A stretch of 64,000 bases of DNA from assembly GCF_014705705.1 (NCBI RefSeq), contig NZ_JACXLD010000005.1, forward strand, positions 1 through 64,000. Reading direction: 5' to 3'. Shown piece by piece: positions 1 to 9,382 of the stretch. Source of the stretch: Spongiibacter pelagi (lineage in GTDB: Bacteria; Pseudomonadota; Gammaproteobacteria; Pseudomonadales; Spongiibacteraceae). The notes beneath the pieces are model-generated. The model had not been told where the DNA came from. It saw only the letters and a program-made list of their open reading frames with translations, and ran no database searches. The position numbers were made by a program, and so were the translations under genes. Numbering within the stretch: the first letter of the stretch is position 1; each line of letters starts with the position of its first letter.

Positions 1-1
1 G

Positions 2-400
2 GATGATTATTCCCGTGAAATGGTTGGCCAATTGGTTTCGGTATCCATTAGCGGAAGGCAAGTCGCACGATTTCTTAGCCAGTTAATTGAGGTGCGTGGA
101 AAACCTAATACGATCGTTTGCGATAATGGCACTGAATTTACCAGTAAAGCCATGTTCTTTTGGAGCCGTGAAGCAGTGGTAAAGCTCGGCTTTATACAGC
201 CAGGTAAGCCTACACAGAACGCTTTTGTAGAAAGCTTAAATGGTAAATTCAGAAACGAGTGTTTAAACCAGCATTGGTTTAGAACGATGGAAGAGGCTCG
301 AGTCGAGATCGATCAGTGGAGGCATCACTACAACCACGTTCGACCACACAGTTCTCTGGGCTATTTGCCACCTGTTGCTTTTGCAAAACAGGCGGCATAA
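2..400 (+). CDS. IS3-family transposase OrfB, C-terminal part (5' end outside window)
   Basis: The frame is open from the window edge and ends at TAA 398-400. It is the C-terminal part of a DDE (rve-type) integrase catalytic domain of an IS3-family OrfB. Visible hallmarks are the DDYSREMVG strand at the very start, the second catalytic Asp in CDNGTEFTS, and the catalytic Glu in FVESLNGKFRNECL, followed by the family ending RPHSSLGYLPP. The first catalytic Asp lies upstream of the window. The element reads toward the polysaccharide genes and its predicted right end lies just beyond the stop. OrfA and the left end cannot be seen, so whether the whole element is intact is unknown. Confidence 0.93.
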   Translation, partial: DDYSREMVGQLVSVSISGRQVARFLSQLIEVRGKPNTIVCDNGTEFTSKAMFFWSREAVVKLGFIQPGKPTQNAFVESLNGKFRNECLNQHWFRTMEEARVEIDQWRHHYNHVRPHSSLGYLPPVAFAKQAA

Positions 401-438
401 ATTTTGGAAAATCTCATCAGAGCTGTGGTACTAACTCT

Positions 439-450
439 GGGGAAAGGTCA
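439..450 (+). mobile_element. Probable right terminal inverted repeat end of the IS3-family element
   Basis: The sequence GGGGAAAGGTCA, about 40 nt after the transposase stop, ends in CA as expected for IS3-family right ends, whose left ends begin TG. If this is right, the element ends at 450 and the next bases (AGG, 451-453) could be part of the target duplication. The left end is outside the window, so the inverted repeat cannot be confirmed here. Confidence 0.5.
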
Positions 451-466
451 AGGTCTGGGGGATGTT

Positions 467-1933
467 TTGAGTTCTTTTGGTTCTCGTTTTTTGCTGTGTC
501 TGCTTTCTGGCAGTGTGAGCTCGTTGGCGCTTTCTGCGCCTTGGATTGATCCCGGTAATATAAGAATGCGTCACAGCCTGCAATATTTAGCTGATCAAGG
601 TGTGGTGAATTCGCCTGTGAGCACTTGGCCGGTGATGTGGTCGGGTGTCATTAATGGCTTGAATGTAAGCCCTGCGGCGGCTGCTTCTCAGGAATATGCC
701 TATCTCCAATTTGAGCGAAACTGGCAAACGAGCGAAGGGGGTAGTGGTGACATTCAGCTGAGTGGCGCAACTGAAGCGACGTTAGTTCGTGGTTTTGATG
801 CCCAGCCTCGAGATGAGGCGGCAGCGACTTTTGGTTTTGAATATATTGGCGAAAAGTTTGCCGGCCGGCTCGAATACAGTACGGTGAGTAATCCCAGTGA
901 TGGTGAGCAAGAGCGCTATGACGGCAGTTATTTGGCGGCAACCTACGGTAACGTGGTGCTTGGAGCTGGGGCAATTGACCGTTGGTGGGGTCCCGGTTGG
1001 CAATCGAGTCTGATTCTTTCGAATAATGCACGGCCCATTCCCTCTATTTGGGTGTCTCGTAAAGATACACGTCCCTTTGATTCTGATTGGTTGTGTCGCT
1101 TGGGGCCTTGGCAACTTATTTTATTTGCGGGGCAGTTAGAGTCTGATCGCGCTATTCCTGATGCCAAGTTACTTGGTGCCCGGTTTACCTTTCGTCCGCG
1201 TACGAACTTGGAAATTGGTTTGTCGCGTTCTATTCAATGGGGCGGTAAAGGGCAGGATCAAAGCTTGAGTGGCCTTGCAGATACCTTGATGGGCGATAGT
1301 AATCAAGCAGGGCAGCAAGATCTTGCTAATGAGTTGGCAGCAGTGGATGCTCGATATAGCGTTCCTCTGGGTGCTGGCGCCTTGGCGGTATATGGTCAGG
1401 TCGCTAAAGAGATGGAGTCGGGTGGGCTTTTTAAACAAAATCTGAACCTTATCGGTACTGATTTGGTCACTCATTTTGGCAAAGGCACACAGCGCTGGTT
1501 TGTAGAAACGGGCGATACACAAGTACAAAGCAGTGACAGCACAAAATATGGAGTGGCCTACACACACAATCGCTATCAGAGTGGCTACTACTATAATGGC
1601 CGCAACATTGGGCCGAGTTATGGGGGCGATGCTCGAGTCGCAACATTTGGTGTGATGCAGTTCTTTGAAAATGGCCACAACCTGTCGGTTGTTTACAGCA
1701 GCGGTCAGCTCAATAAAGCGGGAAAATCTGCTATTGCTGAAACCGACCCCGGTGTTCAGTATTTCATTCTAAAGTCGAATGACAAGCTGAGTCAGGTTTC
1801 TGTCTCCTACGAAATGCCCGCCTTTGGTGGCGCGTTACGCTTGCGGAGCGAATTTGCCGATAAGCCGATTGTGATAAATGGCCAAGAGCAAGAACAGTGG
1901 CAGGGTTTTGTGGATTGGACCTACCGCTTCTAG
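467..1933 (+). CDS. Wzi-like capsule assembly outer-membrane protein
   Basis: A capsule-assembly Wzi-family protein, expected to be an outer-membrane beta-barrel that helps anchor or organise surface polysaccharide. I chose the TTG at 467 because it gives a good signal peptide (SRFLLCLLSGSVSSLALSA, then PWIDPG) and has a GGGGGA stretch 5 nt upstream. The frame stays open to a TTG at 404, but that start would lie inside the IS end. The body has the alternating aromatic/polar strands of a barrel, the family-like segment DRWWGPGWQSSLILSNNARP, and a C-terminal Phe (WTYRF) typical of Bam-inserted proteins. It stands immediately upstream of a Wza-like exporter. The IS element may have replaced its native promoter and first codons. 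Confidence 0.82.
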   Translation: MSSFGSRFLLCLLSGSVSSLALSAPWIDPGNIRMRHSLQYLADQGVVNSPVSTWPVMWSGVINGLNVSPAAAASQEYAYLQFERNWQTSEGGSGDIQLSGATEATLVRGFDAQPRDEAAATFGFEYIGEKFAGRLEYSTVSNPSDGEQERYDGSYLAATYGNVVLGAGAIDRWWGPGWQSSLILSNNARPIPSIWVSRKDTRPFDSDWLCRLGPWQLILFAGQLESDRAIPDAKLLGARFTFRPRTNLEIGLSRSIQWGGKGQDQSLSGLADTLMGDSNQAGQQDLANELAAVDARYSVPLGAGALAVYGQVAKEMESGGLFKQNLNLIGTDLVTHFGKGTQRWFVETGDTQVQSSDSTKYGVAYTHNRYQSGYYYNGRNIGPSYGGDARVATFGVMQFFENGHNLSVVYSSGQLNKAGKSAIAETDPGVQYFILKSNDKLSQVSVSYEMPAFGGALRLRSEFADKPIVINGQEQEQWQGFVDWTYRF

Positions 1934-2033
1934 AAACATTTCGATTGCAAGTGGTCTGACATATACTTGCAGCTTTGTGAAATTTAATGGTGCGCCGCTG
2001 CGTGCCGAATGTGAATAACGGAATATTGCACCT

Positions 2034-4511
2034 GTGATTTTTAGAAAAGTAATCAGCGCTCTAGTTTTGTTTTTGCCCTTAATCGTGGCGGCTCAAACCA
2101 TTTCTCCTGCGCAAATTGCGCAATTCAAAAGTCTACCTCGGGCTCAGCAGGAGGCTTTGGCCCAGCAATATGGGGTGGATTTGGGTGCGATTGGGGGAGG
2201 ACAATCAAGTGTTGATGGCTCGCAATTGCGTAATCCCGCGCCTTTGGTCGTGCCTCTTTCAAAACCGAGCGATAGCCGCTTAGAAGAAAGTAATGTGCAA
2301 ACTAAAAATAGCGCGGCTGAAAATGAAACCACTGTTAATAAGTTAGAACCTTTTGGCTACGACCTTTTTGCGGGCGTTCCCAGTACCTTTGCGCCTGCGG
2401 CGTCAATGCCCGTGCCCGGTGCTTATACGGTTGGTCCCGGCGATGAAATTCGGGTACAGCTCTGGGGTAAAGAAAATCGTGATTTGACATTGGTGGTGGA
2501 TCGCAACGGTGTAATTAACTTCCCCGAAATCGGCCCCGAATCAGTGGCCGGCTTGTCTTTTGCCGATTTAAAAGAGCGCGTTAATGCCTTAGTTAGTCAG
2601 CATTTCATTGGAGTAAAGGCCAGCGTTAGCTTGGGTGAGCTAAGAAGTGTACAGATTTTTGTGCTGGGTGAGGCTAGGGCGCCGGGGGCTTATACCGTCA
2701 GCTCACTGTCCACCATTACTAATGCACTGTTTGCTTCCGGAGGTGTAAAACGAACGGGTTCATTGCGTAATGTTCAGCTCAAACGTAAAGGGCAATTGCT
2801 TGGAGTGCTGGACCTTTATGACTTGTTGCTGAAAGGTGATACAAGTGCGGATCAGCGCCTCCAGCCCGGTGATGTTATTTTTATCCCCCCTGTCGGCCAG
2901 TTAGCGGGGATTAAAGGTGAGGTTCGTAGGCCTGCACTTTATGAATTAAAAGGCACACAAACAATTGCCGAGCTTGTTCGACTTTCCGGCGGGTTTACGG
3001 CGGATGCCTATCCAAAACGCGCCCAGCTGCAGCGGGTTGATGAGAATTTCAATCTCAGGATTTTGGATCTTGACCTTACTGAGCGAAACTCGGAAAACGT
3101 TGGTCTTAAAACAGGTGATGTATTGGCTATTTCCTCGGTCACAGAGCTGGCAGAGGGCTTCGTCTCTCTAGAAGGAGAGGCGGTAAGAACTGGGCGTTAT
3201 GCCTGGCGGCCGGGGCTGCGCGTTAGTGATTTGATTGGCAGTTTAACCTTTGATGTGACTCGAGATGCAGATTACCGCTATGCATTGCGTATTAGAGAAA
3301 AGGTCGAGCGTAATACAATTGAGGTTGAGGCGTTCAACTTAAGGGTGGCGGTAGAAGATACAAGTTCACCTGAGAATTTGGGGCTTGCGTCAAGGGATCG
3401 CGTAATACTGCTTTCAGAGGCGAATGCGGAGCAACGTCAAGCCGCGCTTGCGGATATCGTGAAGCGGCTAGAAAATCAAACTGGGCCTCGTGAATGGGCT
3501 CCGGTAGTGAGAGTCAACGGTGCGGTTCGCTTTCCCGGTTCATATCCTATTGCTGCCGATGAAACACTTTCAGAGGTATTGGCTGCTGCGGGTGGCGCGA
3601 AGGAGAATGCGCTGCTGCTTGAGGGTGAGATTACTCGTTATGTCACCAATGAAAAAGGCATTGGAGAAACCCGAATCCTGCCTTTTTCGCCTGTGGAAAT
3701 TCTGACTGGTAATGAAGATATCGTGTTACAGGGGCGCGATAGTATCTTGATTAAAACCGTTCCCGACTTTGCTAAAAACAATACGGTTACTCTGCTTGGT
3801 GAGGTGCTATACCCTGGCACTTATACCTTTCAAGAGGGTGAGACCCTTGAAGCGGTTTTAGCTCGTGCGGGCGGGCTTACCGCAAGTGCTTTTGCAAAAG
3901 GGGCGGTTTTTACCCGTGAGCGCCTTCGGTTGTTGGAGGCTCAGCGTTTAAAAGAAGCGGAAGATCGCTTGCAAAATGATTTGTTGGGCGTGCAGTTAGC
4001 AGGCAACAACGTTGGAGGAGATAATGCTGAACGGGTGCAGCAAGCGCAGGGCCTGCTTGAAGAAGTGCAAAATAGCGCCCCCGTTGGGCGCATGGTTATT
4101 AATCTTGAGGCCATGCAAAAAGGCGAGCGCTATCAAAACGTGATTTTGCAGGATGGCGATAAGCTGCAAGTGCCGCCTATCCCACAATCTGTCACGGTGC
4201 TGGGGGAGGTGCAATTCCCAACCAGTCATTTATATCAGCCGGGGCTTTCTGTGGATGATTATTTGGAGCGCTCTGGCGGGGCTACCCGTCAAGCTGACCA
4301 AAGCCGTGTTTATGTGGTTAAGGCGGATGGGTCGGTTTTGCTGCCAAATAGAAGCCGTTGGTTTGGTGGTCGCCGTGCTGAAATTGGTATTGGTGACACC
4401 ATCATTATGCCGATAGATGTGGACCGTCTGAATAAATTGGAACTTTGGACAAACCTAAGCCAAATTATCTATCAAATGGCCTTGGGCGCTGCGGCGGTGG
4501 GGAATCTGTAA
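2034..4511 (+). CDS. Wza-like polysaccharide export protein with multiple SLBB domains
   Basis: Outer-membrane polysaccharide export protein of the Poly_export/SLBB class, 825 aa, starting at GTG with a signal peptide (residues 1 to about 20, ending VAA-Q). The Poly_export motif YTVGPGDEIRVQLWG starts near residue 131. I count six SLBB-type repeats, each with a G-E/A-V...P-G-x-Y pattern followed by an SGG or AGG, near residues 210, 295, 382, 500, 587 and 720. This is much longer than enteric Wza (about 380 aa) and matches the long SLBB exporters of marine gammaproteobacteria. No lipobox Cys is seen. Its stop overlaps the next start by one base, so it is translationally coupled to the chain-length protein. 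Confidence 0.9.
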   Translation: MIFRKVISALVLFLPLIVAAQTISPAQIAQFKSLPRAQQEALAQQYGVDLGAIGGGQSSVDGSQLRNPAPLVVPLSKPSDSRLEESNVQTKNSAAENETTVNKLEPFGYDLFAGVPSTFAPAASMPVPGAYTVGPGDEIRVQLWGKENRDLTLVVDRNGVINFPEIGPESVAGLSFADLKERVNALVSQHFIGVKASVSLGELRSVQIFVLGEARAPGAYTVSSLSTITNALFASGGVKRTGSLRNVQLKRKGQLLGVLDLYDLLLKGDTSADQRLQPGDVIFIPPVGQLAGIKGEVRRPALYELKGTQTIAELVRLSGGFTADAYPKRAQLQRVDENFNLRILDLDLTERNSENVGLKTGDVLAISSVTELAEGFVSLEGEAVRTGRYAWRPGLRVSDLIGSLTFDVTRDADYRYALRIREKVERNTIEVEAFNLRVAVEDTSSPENLGLASRDRVILLSEANAEQRQAALADIVKRLENQTGPREWAPVVRVNGAVRFPGSYPIAADETLSEVLAAAGGAKENALLLEGEITRYVTNEKGIGETRILPFSPVEILTGNEDIVLQGRDSILIKTVPDFAKNNTVTLLGEVLYPGTYTFQEGETLEAVLARAGGLTASAFAKGAVFTRERLRLLEAQRLKEAEDRLQNDLLGVQLAGNNVGGDNAERVQQAQGLLEEVQNSAPVGRMVINLEAMQKGERYQNVILQDGDKLQVPPIPQSVTVLGEVQFPTSHLYQPGLSVDDYLERSGGATRQADQSRVYVVKADGSVLLPNRSRWFGGRRAEIGIGDTIIMPIDVDRLNKLELWTNLSQIIYQMALGAAAVGNL

Positions 4512-5449
4512 TGGAAGAGAGAATGCCTCAGCCCTATTACCAAGATGATGAGATCGATCTTAAAGAACTTTTCCTTGTTTTGTGGAAAGGCAAATTTCTG
4601 ATTATTGCTATAACTGCTTTTTTTGCGGTTGCTGGCGTTATCTTTGCACTTATGAAGCCTAATGTTTATCAATCAAGTGCGCTAGTTGCGCCCGCACAAG
4701 ACGGCGGTGGCGCGGGTCGCTTGAGTGGGCAGTTGGGTGGTTTGGCAAGTCTTGCTGGAATCAGCTTGGGTGGGGGTAATGGCTCCGATCCAACAGTTGT
4801 CGCTAAAGAGATTTTGCAATCCAGGGCTTTTCTCGCTGATTTTATTCATCGTCACCAGTTGGAAGTGTCTTTAATGGCGGCAACAGGTTGGAATCTCGGC
4901 GGCGAAGTATGGGAACTTGATCAAGAGATCTATAGTCGCGAAACTGGCAGTTGGCAATTGGATGATGACGGTAAAAGCCTAGAGCCAACCGATTGGGATA
5001 TGGTGAAAAAATTTAAAGGGCTGCTTAGTGTGTCAGAAAGCAAAGACACAGGCATGGTGACGATTGCAATTAAAAGCCTATCTCCGGTTGCAGCTAAGGA
5101 TTGGGTACAAAAATTAGTTAAAGATATCAATGAGCATATGCGGGCGCAGGATATCGAAGATGCTGAGGCTCGCATTGGCTACCTAGAAAAGAAACTTAGC
5201 GAAACCAATATTGCCGGTATGCAACAGGTTTTCTATCAGCTAATTGAAAGTGAAACCCGTACCGTAATGCTCGCAAATGCTCAGCCAGAATATGTGTTTA
5301 AAACCATTGATCCCGCGGTTGTTCCACAAGAGAAAAGTGAGCCCAAGCGCGCATTGATTGCGGCCGTGGCTACTGTATTGGGTGGTATGCTCGGCGTGTT
5401 AGTTGTTTTGGTAAGGCACTATATGAGGGAAGGAAGGGGCGAGGTTTAA
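4511..5449 (+). CDS. Wzz-type polysaccharide chain-length determinant / co-polymerase
   Basis: Inner-membrane polysaccharide co-polymerase of the Wzz family, 312 aa. The ATG at 4511 shares a base with the exporter's TAA. A cytoplasmic N-terminus (DDEIDLKELFLVLWKGK) leads to the first membrane helix at residues about 29-48. A long periplasmic region follows, with a Gly-rich loop (GGGAGRLSGQLGGLASLAG) and helical segments, then a second helix near residues 278-300 and a short basic tail. There is no Walker-A tyrosine-kinase domain, so it resembles Wzz rather than Wzc. With the two genes upstream it forms a likely Wzy-type export operon; no polymerase or flippase lies in the window. Confidence 0.88.
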   Translation: MEERMPQPYYQDDEIDLKELFLVLWKGKFLIIAITAFFAVAGVIFALMKPNVYQSSALVAPAQDGGGAGRLSGQLGGLASLAGISLGGGNGSDPTVVAKEILQSRAFLADFIHRHQLEVSLMAATGWNLGGEVWELDQEIYSRETGSWQLDDDGKSLEPTDWDMVKKFKGLLSVSESKDTGMVTIAIKSLSPVAAKDWVQKLVKDINEHMRAQDIEDAEARIGYLEKKLSETNIAGMQQVFYQLIESETRTVMLANAQPEYVFKTIDPAVVPQEKSEPKRALIAAVATVLGGMLGVLVVLVRHYMREGRGEV

Positions 5450-5487
5450 GAGCTCTAGTGATTGGTATCGAGCCTCGCTTTTTAACC

Positions 5488-6564
5488 CTACTGAGCCCGG
5501 CTTTTAACTTTGGCTATTACCAGCTCAATACGAGGTGTAGGTACCGATCGGCTTTTGGGTAGGTTCAACCAGACAAAAAATCCCAAAACACAAATAAAAA
5601 TAAGAAAAGCGCTTAATTCATTTACCCCGAGTTTTGAAAGGCTTAAGCCAACACCTGCCATAAGTAATGCTGCGGTATGGATGATGGCTACTGTTTGGCG
5701 AACTGAGAAATCGGCGTTCCGCAAAATGTGGTGGAAATGATCTCTGCCGGGGCTAGTAAGCGGGCGATCGGCAAGTTTTCTCCTGACTAATACAGCTGCA
5801 GTGTCTATAAGCGGGAAAGCTATGAGGTAAAGAGCCGTTACTGGAGAAATGGCGCCTGATTCACTTAAGCTAATTAACAACCAGGCTACACAAAAGCCCA
5901 ATACCATGCTTCCAGTATCCCCAAGAAAGGTTTGAGCGCGATTAGTCCAAGGAAAGCGGTAGTTAACTAGTAGAAATGCCACAGTTGCTGAGGATAGGGT
6001 GCAGCCCAATGTTGCTTCAGCAAAAAGACCGTGTTTCGCAGCTAAGCTAGTGAGAATTATTAGTGGAATCAGTGTTAAGCCGCCTGCAAGTCCGTCTAAG
6101 CCATCAGACATATTGAATGCATTAATGGCGCTTAGGATGGCAAATACTGTTACTGGAATGGAGAGTAGCCCAAGGCTAACCAAGCCCTGTCCGAATAAGT
6201 CGCCTAGGTGAGTGATGGCTGTGCCTGTGCCTAAAATCGTGAAAACCGCAGCAAGTATTTGGGCGAAAAAGCGAAATCTCGGTGACGAATCGTTACGGTC
6301 ATCGTGCAGACCAATCAATATTAAGATAAGCAGCGGTGGGGCAAGCCAAACGAGTTGGGAGTTACGGAACTCTGGCCATAAAAGCACTGTTGTAAGACTT
6401 AGTGAAATGGCTAAGCCGCCGACGAGTGGCGTTGATTCAAGGTGCTGCTTACGGCCGCCGGGGGTGTCCATTAGTTTCAGGTCTGGCGCAAAGCGGATCA
6501 GGCCCTTTAAAAGCAGTGAGCAAAGCGAAAAAGCAATTAATCCGGCTAATAAAATGTCTTCCAT
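5488..6564 (-). CDS. WecA/WbpL-like undecaprenyl-phosphate glycosyl-1-phosphate transferase
   Basis: A MraY/WecA-family integral membrane enzyme, 358 aa, that would transfer a HexNAc-1-phosphate from UDP-sugar to undecaprenyl phosphate and so start a surface glycan. Visible motifs are the DD pair at residues 88-89, the Mg/nucleotide motif NMSDGLDGLAGG (Asp154, Asp157), LGDTG (Asp216), and the histidine motif HFHH at 276-279. About ten to eleven hydrophobic helices are present. It is encoded opposite to the export genes and downstream, on the minus strand, of the epimerase. The sugar specificity (GlcNAc, QuiNAc or FucNAc) cannot be told from sequence alone, so I give no symbol. Confidence 0.88.
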   Translation of the reverse strand: MEDILLAGLIAFSLCSLLLKGLIRFAPDLKLMDTPGGRKQHLESTPLVGGLAISLSLTTVLLWPEFRNSQLVWLAPPLLILILIGLHDDRNDSSPRFRFFAQILAAVFTILGTGTAITHLGDLFGQGLVSLGLLSIPVTVFAILSAINAFNMSDGLDGLAGGLTLIPLIILTSLAAKHGLFAEATLGCTLSSATVAFLLVNYRFPWTNRAQTFLGDTGSMVLGFCVAWLLISLSESGAISPVTALYLIAFPLIDTAAVLVRRKLADRPLTSPGRDHFHHILRNADFSVRQTVAIIHTAALLMAGVGLSLSKLGVNELSAFLIFICVLGFFVWLNLPKSRSVPTPRIELVIAKVKSRAQ

Positions 6565-6730
6565 AACCTATCCCTGTAAATAAAATGGTCACCTTGGCGG
6601 CTTTCTTTGAGCTGTTAACTTCAATTGGAGTGCGAGTAGGTGGCGGATTGTAGCATTGTCGTTGTGGAAGAAGTATTACTTAGTGTATTAGCTATAGTAT
6701 TAGGGGCAGCGTCGCCCCGTCCTAGGCTAA

Positions 6731-7699
6731 TTACTCTGTTATGAATGTTGGTTTTTCAGTGTTGTCTTCTATGAATTCATAGTTGAGGGTTTTTCTCAGC
6801 CCTTCGAGTAAATCTACTCGAGCTTTAAAGCCCGTTTTAGGGATGGAGGTATTAAATGATGTTGTTCCCATAAACTTTTTAACCCGGATTGAGCTAATGG
6901 GGAGTTTCTTTCGTAAAAGAAAAGCTAAAACATCAAAGCCGTAGCCAGCTAAAACGCCCAGCAAAGCAGGAAAGCGAAGGCCAACTCCAGATTTTTTGAA
7001 TAGTGTTGCTCTTACCGTACCGACCAATGTGTTCATATCGAGGTCCGGTTTGTCGATGTAGTTGTACAAGTTGTAGCCGCTGAGTTTTGTGGAAAATTGG
7101 ATAAATTCGGCCACATTTTGCACGTAAGCCATGGATTTTCGGTTTTTCCCGTTGCCAAACATCAAGAATCGCCCACTTGCTATCTGGTTTAGCAAGTTAA
7201 AGACATTCCCCCTGTTACCTTCACCAAATATTACGGTAGGTCTGATAATTGTTAGGTTCCTGTTTTCGGGATCTTCTTCATACCATTCTCTGTACACATT
7301 TTCGGCAAGGTACTTGGTGCGGCCATAGTCATTGAAGTAATTTATTTCGCCAGATTCATCTGTTCCCTCGGGGGCAAAACCATAAACCGCAACGCTGCTG
7401 GTGAATATGATTGTGTTGATTCCCCGCTGGCGACAGAAGTTGCAAAGGTTGCGGCTTCCTTCGACGTTAACTAAGTCGTATAGACTTTTAGGGGAAACGT
7501 CATCCCGGTGCTCTGCCGCTAGGTTTATTACTGCGTCGAGGTGAGGGAGTGACGCAAAAGACTTGGGGTCGGTTATGTCTAAGTAATTTGAATTTTCAAG
7601 TGATTTGTCGAAGAGGTGGAAATCTTTGCCTGCATCTTCCATGACGGCGGCAAGCCGAGTACCCACAAAACCGGCTCCGCCGATAATACCTACTTTCAT
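6731..7699 (-). CDS. NAD-dependent sugar-nucleotide epimerase/dehydratase (extended SDR)
   Basis: Extended short-chain dehydrogenase of the GalE/WbpV type, 322 aa. The Rossmann motif GGAGFVG covers residues 7-13, the catalytic region TSSVAVYG begins at residue 100, and the YxxxK pair is Tyr125/Lys129 (YGRTK). Together with the WecA-like gene 166 nt downstream on the same strand, it looks like the usual pair that makes a nucleotide sugar and loads it onto undecaprenyl phosphate, as in WbpV-WbpL. The substrate is an inference. The gene looks AT-richer than the housekeeping genes, as is common for polysaccharide loci. Confidence 0.85.
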   Translation of the reverse strand: MKVGIIGGAGFVGTRLAAVMEDAGKDFHLFDKSLENSNYLDITDPKSFASLPHLDAVINLAAEHRDDVSPKSLYDLVNVEGSRNLCNFCRQRGINTIIFTSSVAVYGFAPEGTDESGEINYFNDYGRTKYLAENVYREWYEEDPENRNLTIIRPTVIFGEGNRGNVFNLLNQIASGRFLMFGNGKNRKSMAYVQNVAEFIQFSTKLSGYNLYNYIDKPDLDMNTLVGTVRATLFKKSGVGLRFPALLGVLAGYGFDVLAFLLRKKLPISSIRVKKFMGTTSFNTSIPKTGFKARVDLLEGLRKTLNYEFIEDNTEKPTFITE

Positions 7700-7789
7700 T
7701 TTATTGCCACTTCGTTAAAAATTTTGTCTAGTCTATTTTGCATGTGTTTTAGTTACGAGAGTTTGTACTGGTCTTATTTCGGGTTTTAA

Positions 7790-9292
7790 TCAATCCCGCG
7801 CACTAATCTCCAACTGCAACCCAACGCTCTTCTGCGCCAAGGCCGCTTCTTCCTCCAAGTCCGCTGCAGTAAGCGGATTCTCATCCAGCCAGCTTTGAGG
7901 CAGGCTTATCTCAATCTGGTTTGCGCCGCTGGAGTTAATGTTGATTTCTTCGCTGGGTAGGCTGGTTTGTCTCCGGCGCAGGAATATACACGCTAGCCTC
8001 AATAGCCCTACTAGCAACCAGTCTGGCGATACGCCGTAAGTGCCGTTGTCGGGCGACTTAGGTTTGCGGCGGTGGTTAAGCACTAACAGGCTGAGCCGTG
8101 CTTGTTCTTGTCTTGAGAATCCGGGTAGGTCGGCATTGGTCAGAATATAGGCGCCGTGCTTGTGGTAGCCGCCGTGGGCGATGGCGAGGCCGAGTTCGTG
8201 TAGTTGTGCCGCCCAGCGCAGTAGGTTTTCGGCTTCTTCTACCGGGGTGCTGAGGTGTTCGGCGATGCCGGGTAGCCAGCGTGTGCACAGTTCGGCAACG
8301 CGATTGCCTTGATTTTCGTCAATTCGGTATTGGCTGATGAGTTGACGTACGGTTTCTTCGCGCTTGTCGCGGTGGAAGAAGCGTCCAGCCAGGTCGTAGA
8401 GTATGCCTTCACGCACGGCGTAGGTTGAAACGTGCATGTCTGGGATGTTCATTTCTTTAAACAGGGCATAGAGCACGGCAAAGCCGCCGGGGAAAACATC
8501 GCGGCGGTCATCGCTAAGGCCTTGAATTTTCAACTCGCTGGTATGACTGGCCTGTAGGATTTGGCTTTTGATGGCTTTGAGGCCGTCCGGGGTGATATGG
8601 CCCACATCACAAAGCCCTTGTTCGCTGAGAATGTTAGCGATGCTGCGAATGGTTCCGGATGAGCCAACCGCTTCTTGCCATTGGTCTTGGAACTGTTCTA
8701 CGTAGGGCGAAACAAGCTGTCTTGCCGCGCTTACGGCTTTGTTGAATTGCTTTTCATTAATGCTGCCATTGGGGAAGAAGCGCATGCTAAAACTGACGCA
8801 ACCCATGGGCAGGCTTTCTAGCAGTTTGGGGTGATGATCGCCGGTAACGAGTTCAGTGGAACCGCCGCCGATATCGACGACTAATCGGGTGCGATTATCC
8901 GGCGCTAGGTCATTGGCCACGCCAAGGTAAACCAGTCGCGCTTCTTCCGTGCCGGAAATAATATTGATGGGTACGCCGAGAACGGCTTCCGCTTTGCGCA
9001 TAAATTCGCCCGCGTTTTCTGCGGCGCGCAGTGTGTTAGTGCCCACTACGCGAATCTGTTTGCGCGGTACATCAGTGAGGCGGTTGGCGATTTTGGCAAG
9101 GCTGTCTAGTGCGCGTTGCTGGGCGTCTTCACTGAGGAAGTCGTTTTCATCGAGTCCGGCTGCCAAGCGCACCATGTCTTTATGGCGATCGATAATTTTG
9201 AGTTTGTTATCTTTGAAGCTGGCAATCAGCAGGTGGAAGCTGTTGGAGCCTAAATCGAGGGCGGCATAGGATTCGGTGTTTTGTGACATCAC
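7790..9292 (-). CDS. ppx: Exopolyphosphatase
   Basis: Ppx/GppA-family phosphatase, 500 aa, which releases phosphate from polyphosphate chain ends. The actin-fold phosphate motifs are clear: YAALDLGSNSFHLLIA near the N-terminus and VVDIGGGSTELVTG near residue 140. The C-terminal part carries the HD-like domain (LHELGLAIAHGGYHKHGAYI) found in the long Ppx form. Two adjacent ATGs (9292 and 9289) could serve as start. It is divergent from ppk1 across a 160-nt gap with a PHO-box-like site, the reverse of the E. coli ppk-ppx operon but common in pseudomonads. GppA activity on pppGpp cannot be excluded. Confidence 0.93.
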   Translation of the reverse strand: MMSQNTESYAALDLGSNSFHLLIASFKDNKLKIIDRHKDMVRLAAGLDENDFLSEDAQQRALDSLAKIANRLTDVPRKQIRVVGTNTLRAAENAGEFMRKAEAVLGVPINIISGTEEARLVYLGVANDLAPDNRTRLVVDIGGGSTELVTGDHHPKLLESLPMGCVSFSMRFFPNGSINEKQFNKAVSAARQLVSPYVEQFQDQWQEAVGSSGTIRSIANILSEQGLCDVGHITPDGLKAIKSQILQASHTSELKIQGLSDDRRDVFPGGFAVLYALFKEMNIPDMHVSTYAVREGILYDLAGRFFHRDKREETVRQLISQYRIDENQGNRVAELCTRWLPGIAEHLSTPVEEAENLLRWAAQLHELGLAIAHGGYHKHGAYILTNADLPGFSRQEQARLSLLVLNHRRKPKSPDNGTYGVSPDWLLVGLLRLACIFLRRRQTSLPSEEININSSGANQIEISLPQSWLDENPLTAADLEEEAALAQKSVGLQLEISARD

Positions 9293-9382
9293 TCTTTTCT
9301 CGGTAAAGCAGGCAGTAGTGTATCGGCAGAGAATGGGAAATGCGACACTGGCTTTTTTTTGCTGCTATTAACCGCTTTGAAT

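Noticed and set aside
404..466. Extended N-terminus of the Wzi-like protein from TTG 404
   Set aside because: These codons lie in the predicted IS end and precede the signal peptide.
5450..5487. Terminator between the convergent wzz-like and wecA-like genes
   Set aside because: Only short, weak pairings were found.
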